This document shows, one piece after another, positions 61,650-64,000 of a stretch of 64,000 bases of DNA. The stretch's first letter is position 1; every line of letters starts with the position of its first letter. The position numbers and the translations under genes are program-made. This DNA is from Pseudoalteromonas rubra. Its GTDB lineage: Bacteria > Pseudomonadota > Gammaproteobacteria > Enterobacterales > Alteromonadaceae. Under the pieces are notes generated by a model. The model saw only the letters and a list, made by a program, of their open reading frames with translations, was not told where the DNA came from and ran no database searches. The DNA lies in assembly GCF_005886805.2 (NCBI RefSeq), contig NZ_CP045429.1:3194501-3258500 (forward strand), written 5' to 3'.

Positions 61650-62510
61650 ATGCTCAATTATTCCCGGTTTTTTCTGACAGTCAGCCTGATGATAAGCCTG
61701 GTCGTGACAACACCAACTCAGGCCGCAGAGCAACAGAACCCACCGAGTAGGTCCTCACAATTTGACAGCGATCTACGCTACTGGCTGAGCAGCGAAAAGC
61801 TACTGACGATTAAGGATGAAGAGCAGGAAATCTCAGTTTTATTCTCAGAGTATATGGCTGCACCAAAACGTGGCATTATTATTTTGTTGCCCGGGATGGA
61901 ACAGAGCCAGCTTTACAATAATGGCTTAAGTTACTTGCATCAGGCACTAACGGACGATGGCTACGATACATATACCTTGCCGGTACCCGATCTCTCAAGC
62001 AACGGTGACCTTGCAGCGAACATCATTGACGCGCAGCCCAATGAAGTAAAAAGTTCGGCGATCCCGGTGCTCAGTGAACTGGCGCTAGATAATTACAAAG
62101 CCGCATTGATTGCCCGTTTTGAAGCCCTCTATAAAACTCTGGCGTTGCGTCAGCAGGAACACATTGCCATTGTGGCATTTGGCAACAGTGCAGGCCTGTT
62201 TGCAGAGTACCTGGCTACTTTGCCCAGCGTTCGGGTCGATGCGCTGATCACTGTCAGCGCTCAGCTGGCCAATGCACAGAGAAACAGCCACTTGCCAGCC
62301 AGCTTATCACTCGTCGCGCCAGCTTTGCTGGATGTCTTTTATACATTCGACAGCCCCCTGGTTCTGGAAACCATAGACGATCGCCGCCGCTGGGCCAGAC
62401 GTAACAGCAAACTTGATTATCGCCAAAGAGAGCTTTTCGGGGAGCAGCACCAGCCCTTGCAACATCAACGACTGCGTAAAGAATTAACCGGTTTTTTGCG
62501 CCGGCTCTAG
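61650..62510 (+). CDS. DUF3530 family protein (alpha/beta-hydrolase-like, exported)
   Basis: From the ATG at 61650 the protein has 286 residues with a signal peptide (LTVSLMISLVVTTPTQAAEQ); AAGG lies nine bases upstream. An upstream ATG at 61560 would place 30 residues before the signal peptide, which I reject. The body has PKRGIIILLPGMEQS, GYDTYTLPVPDLSSN and IVAFGNSAGLFAEYLA, in which GNSAG resembles the nucleophile elbow (GxSxG) of alpha/beta hydrolases. Enzyme activity is not proven. It is likely periplasmic. It is convergent with djlA. Confidence 0.8.
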   Translation: MLNYSRFFLTVSLMISLVVTTPTQAAEQQNPPSRSSQFDSDLRYWLSSEKLLTIKDEEQEISVLFSEYMAAPKRGIIILLPGMEQSQLYNNGLSYLHQALTDDGYDTYTLPVPDLSSNGDLAANIIDAQPNEVKSSAIPVLSELALDNYKAALIARFEALYKTLALRQQEHIAIVAFGNSAGLFAEYLATLPSVRVDALITVSAQLANAQRNSHLPASLSLVAPALLDVFYTFDSPLVLETIDDRRRWARRNSKLDYRQRELFGEQHQPLQHQRLRKELTGFLRRL

Positions 62511-62528
62511 TCTGAATTGGAGACTGAC

Positions 62529-63407
62529 TTAACTACTGCGTTTTTGTTTCAGTAATTCATACGCTGATTGAATACTCTGGCTTTTTCGCTTAGCAATTTC
62601 CATCATGTGCGCAGGCAGACCCTGAGACACCAACTTGTCAGGGTGGTGTTGTGCCATCAGTTTGCGATACGCGCGTTTGATGTCCTTGTCCGATGCACCA
62701 TCACTGAGACCCAATACCGCAAGCGCTTCGCTGCGTGATACGGCTGATGACTGAGGTTCACGTGCAGACTCTCGCTGTTGCCTTTGCTGACCCCCACTCT
62801 GGCGCTGCTGAGATTGCTGAGACTGCCATTGCGCGCGCTGCTGACGAAAACGAAATTCGGCCTGATAGCGGCGCAGCAAGAAATTATACTGAGTCTGAGA
62901 AATCCCCAGGTACTTGCTCACTTCGCGCAGTAATGCCTGTTCCTGCTCAGACACATGGCCATCCGAAAACGCCATCTGAATTTGAATTTCCAAAAACAAT
63001 TGCAGTAAATCGTAACGCCTGGCAAACGCTTCTCTGACTTCCCGCACCGCATCTTTCACCGAAAAGTCAGCTTCCTTGCCCGCTCTGAACGCATGTTGTG
63101 CTTCACGCCGATCATCACCGGTTAACGCCATTTCATCCATAAAGGCCGTTGCCGCACGAATATGCACCTCGCTGACTCTGCCATTTGACTTTGCAATATG
63201 GCCCATGACAGAAAAGCAGCTGGAGAAAAACAGCGCCTGGCGTTCACTGAGATCGTCACCATTTAAAAAGCCCTGGAATCCGCCCACTTTATCAAAATCT
63301 TGCTTTAGGCTTTTGTCGAACAAATGACCCAGATAAAACCCGAGAATAGCCCCCAGCCACTTGCCAAACATAAAGCCAAAACCAGCCCCCAACAACTTAC
63401 CCCACAT
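62529..63407 (-). CDS. djlA: DjlA, membrane-anchored J-domain co-chaperone
   Basis: From the ATG at 63407 (TGGAG seven bases upstream) the protein has 292 residues. A Gly-rich membrane helix (GKLLGAGFGFMFGKWLGAIL) starts it. A TerB-like helical domain follows (SSCFSVMGHIAKSNGRVSE, AFSDGHVSEQEQALLREVS). A Gln/Arg/Ser-rich linker then leads to a C-terminal J domain with the HPD motif (AQHHPDKL) that stimulates Hsp70 ATPase. This is the DjlA plan of E. coli, which acts with DnaK at the inner membrane. It overlaps murU by 11 bp, so the two are coupled. Confidence 0.94.
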   Translation of the reverse strand: MWGKLLGAGFGFMFGKWLGAILGFYLGHLFDKSLKQDFDKVGGFQGFLNGDDLSERQALFFSSCFSVMGHIAKSNGRVSEVHIRAATAFMDEMALTGDDRREAQHAFRAGKEADFSVKDAVREVREAFARRYDLLQLFLEIQIQMAFSDGHVSEQEQALLREVSKYLGISQTQYNFLLRRYQAEFRFRQQRAQWQSQQSQQRQSGGQQRQQRESAREPQSSAVSRSEALAVLGLSDGASDKDIKRAYRKLMAQHHPDKLVSQGLPAHMMEIAKRKSQSIQSAYELLKQKRSS

Positions 63408-64000
63408 ATGTGTGCTCCACTGCGTTGTTGATCTCAACTAACCGCTCAGGCGTGCCAATATCGTGCCATTGCCCCAGATAAAGTTCCGTTGAGACGCTCC
63501 CCTGCGCCAAACCTGCTCTGAGCATCGGACCCAGAGCAACAAATTGTTCCTGCACTCCATTAAAGAAATCTTTGTGATATAAGCCAATACCCGCAAACGT
63601 ATAGGCCTGAGTATGGGTACTTTGATGTGCCAGCGGAAAATCTCCGTCCGGATTATGAGGTGGGTTTTCCACCAATACCAGGTGGGCCTCACCAGGTAAC
63701 AGATGCAAACGCGACAAGTCATGCACTGCATAATCGGTAAAAATATCGCCGTTGATCACAATGAAGGTGTCTGTTTCAGTGCACAACGCAGGCAGAGCCC
63801 GGACAATGCCGCCCGCCGTTTCCAGCCCCCCTTCAGGTTCATCACTGTATTGAATAGACACACCAAATGCACTGCCATCGGCGAAGTATTCACGTATTTT
63901 TTCGCCTTGCCACGCCAGGTTAATGACTATGTCGGTGATGCCTGCGTCTGCCAACCGTTTTATGTGGTATTCCAGCAAGGGCTTGCCTGCAACCTCAAGC
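63397..64000 (-). CDS. murU: N-acetylmuramate 1-phosphate uridylyltransferase (MurU), 5' end missing
   Basis: The frame runs off the right edge of the window, so the first residues are absent. The visible part starts LEVAGKPLLEYHI, matching the KPL block of sugar-phosphate nucleotidyltransferases, whose GTRL start motif would be outside. ETAGGIVRALP and VINGDIFTDY (metal-binding Asp) follow. The short C-terminus and the djlA neighbour fit MurU of the peptidoglycan recycling route, which makes UDP-MurNAc from MurNAc 1-phosphate. An amgK kinase gene upstream would be expected outside the window. Glucose-1-phosphate thymidylyltransferase-like function is the alternative. Confidence 0.85.
   Translation of the reverse strand, partial: LEVAGKPLLEYHIKRLADAGITDIVINLAWQGEKIREYFADGSAFGVSIQYSDEPEGGLETAGGIVRALPALCTETDTFIVINGDIFTDYAVHDLSRLHLLPGEAHLVLVENPPHNPDGDFPLAHQSTHTQAYTFAGIGLYHKDFFNGVQEQFVALGPMLRAGLAQGSVSTELYLGQWHDIGTPERLVEINNAVEHTYVG

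Overview
The window looks like chromosome of a prodigiosin-producing marine gammaproteobacterium, most likely Pseudoalteromonas and probably close to P. rubra. The reasons are a complete pigA-to-pigM cluster in the canonical order, the style of the neighbouring genes (TonB receptor, secreted subtilase, NhaD antiporter, periplasmic ATP ligase, ToxR/CadC-like membrane regulators), and a moderate base composition with AT-rich intergenic spacers. The species is inferred; no rRNA or tRNA gene was seen.

Layout. 1-327: end of a concanavalin A-like (GH16-type) protein. 346-1977: membrane winged-helix regulator with a TPR-like sensor. 2383-6217: flavin amino acid oxidase plus a thiamine-diphosphate 2-oxoacid decarboxylase. 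6431-10977: a phosphorelay set (hybrid kinase, HPt protein, two-receiver regulator) with a MITE-like inverted-repeat element between the convergent genes. 11096-15646: MATE exporter, an unknown protein, a proteasome-like Ntn hydrolase, a very short tail-anchored winged-helix regulator and a DMT exporter.

16299-36552 is the prodigiosin operon. PigI, PigG, PigA, PigJ, PigH, PigM and PigF make the bipyrrole aldehyde MBC from proline, malonyl and serine units. PigD, PigE and PigB make the monopyrrole MAP. PigC joins the two. PigL activates the carrier proteins, and PigK is a small accessory protein. Most joins are 4-bp overlaps or gaps under 30 bp. The exception is a 145-bp pigC-pigD gap with two hairpins. 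No pigN-like gene follows pigM.

Just after the operon, at 36906-37085, lies a 59-residue peptide gene with a double-glycine leader and a four-cysteine tail. It looks like an orphan precursor of a ribosomally made, modified peptide. An MFS exporter and a secreted subtilase follow.

40838-64000 is mostly housekeeping and envelope genes: LysE exporter, methylglyoxal synthase, YegD-like Hsp70, periplasmic DNA ligase, HAD phosphatase, TonB receptor, SixA, an M16 peptidase, a GGDEF-EAL protein, MmcQ/YjbR, a collagen-like choice-of-anchor-I lipoprotein, phosphofructokinase, NhaD, a DUF368 transporter, a DUF3530 protein, DjlA and the 5'-truncated MurU.

The items most worth a second look are the orphan peptide gene, the acyl-ACP-reductase-like front half of PigE with a conserved cysteine, a cryptic peptide-like frame behind a strong ribosome-binding site at 13946-14127, the oxidase-decarboxylase pair, and the inverted-repeat element at 9496-9660.
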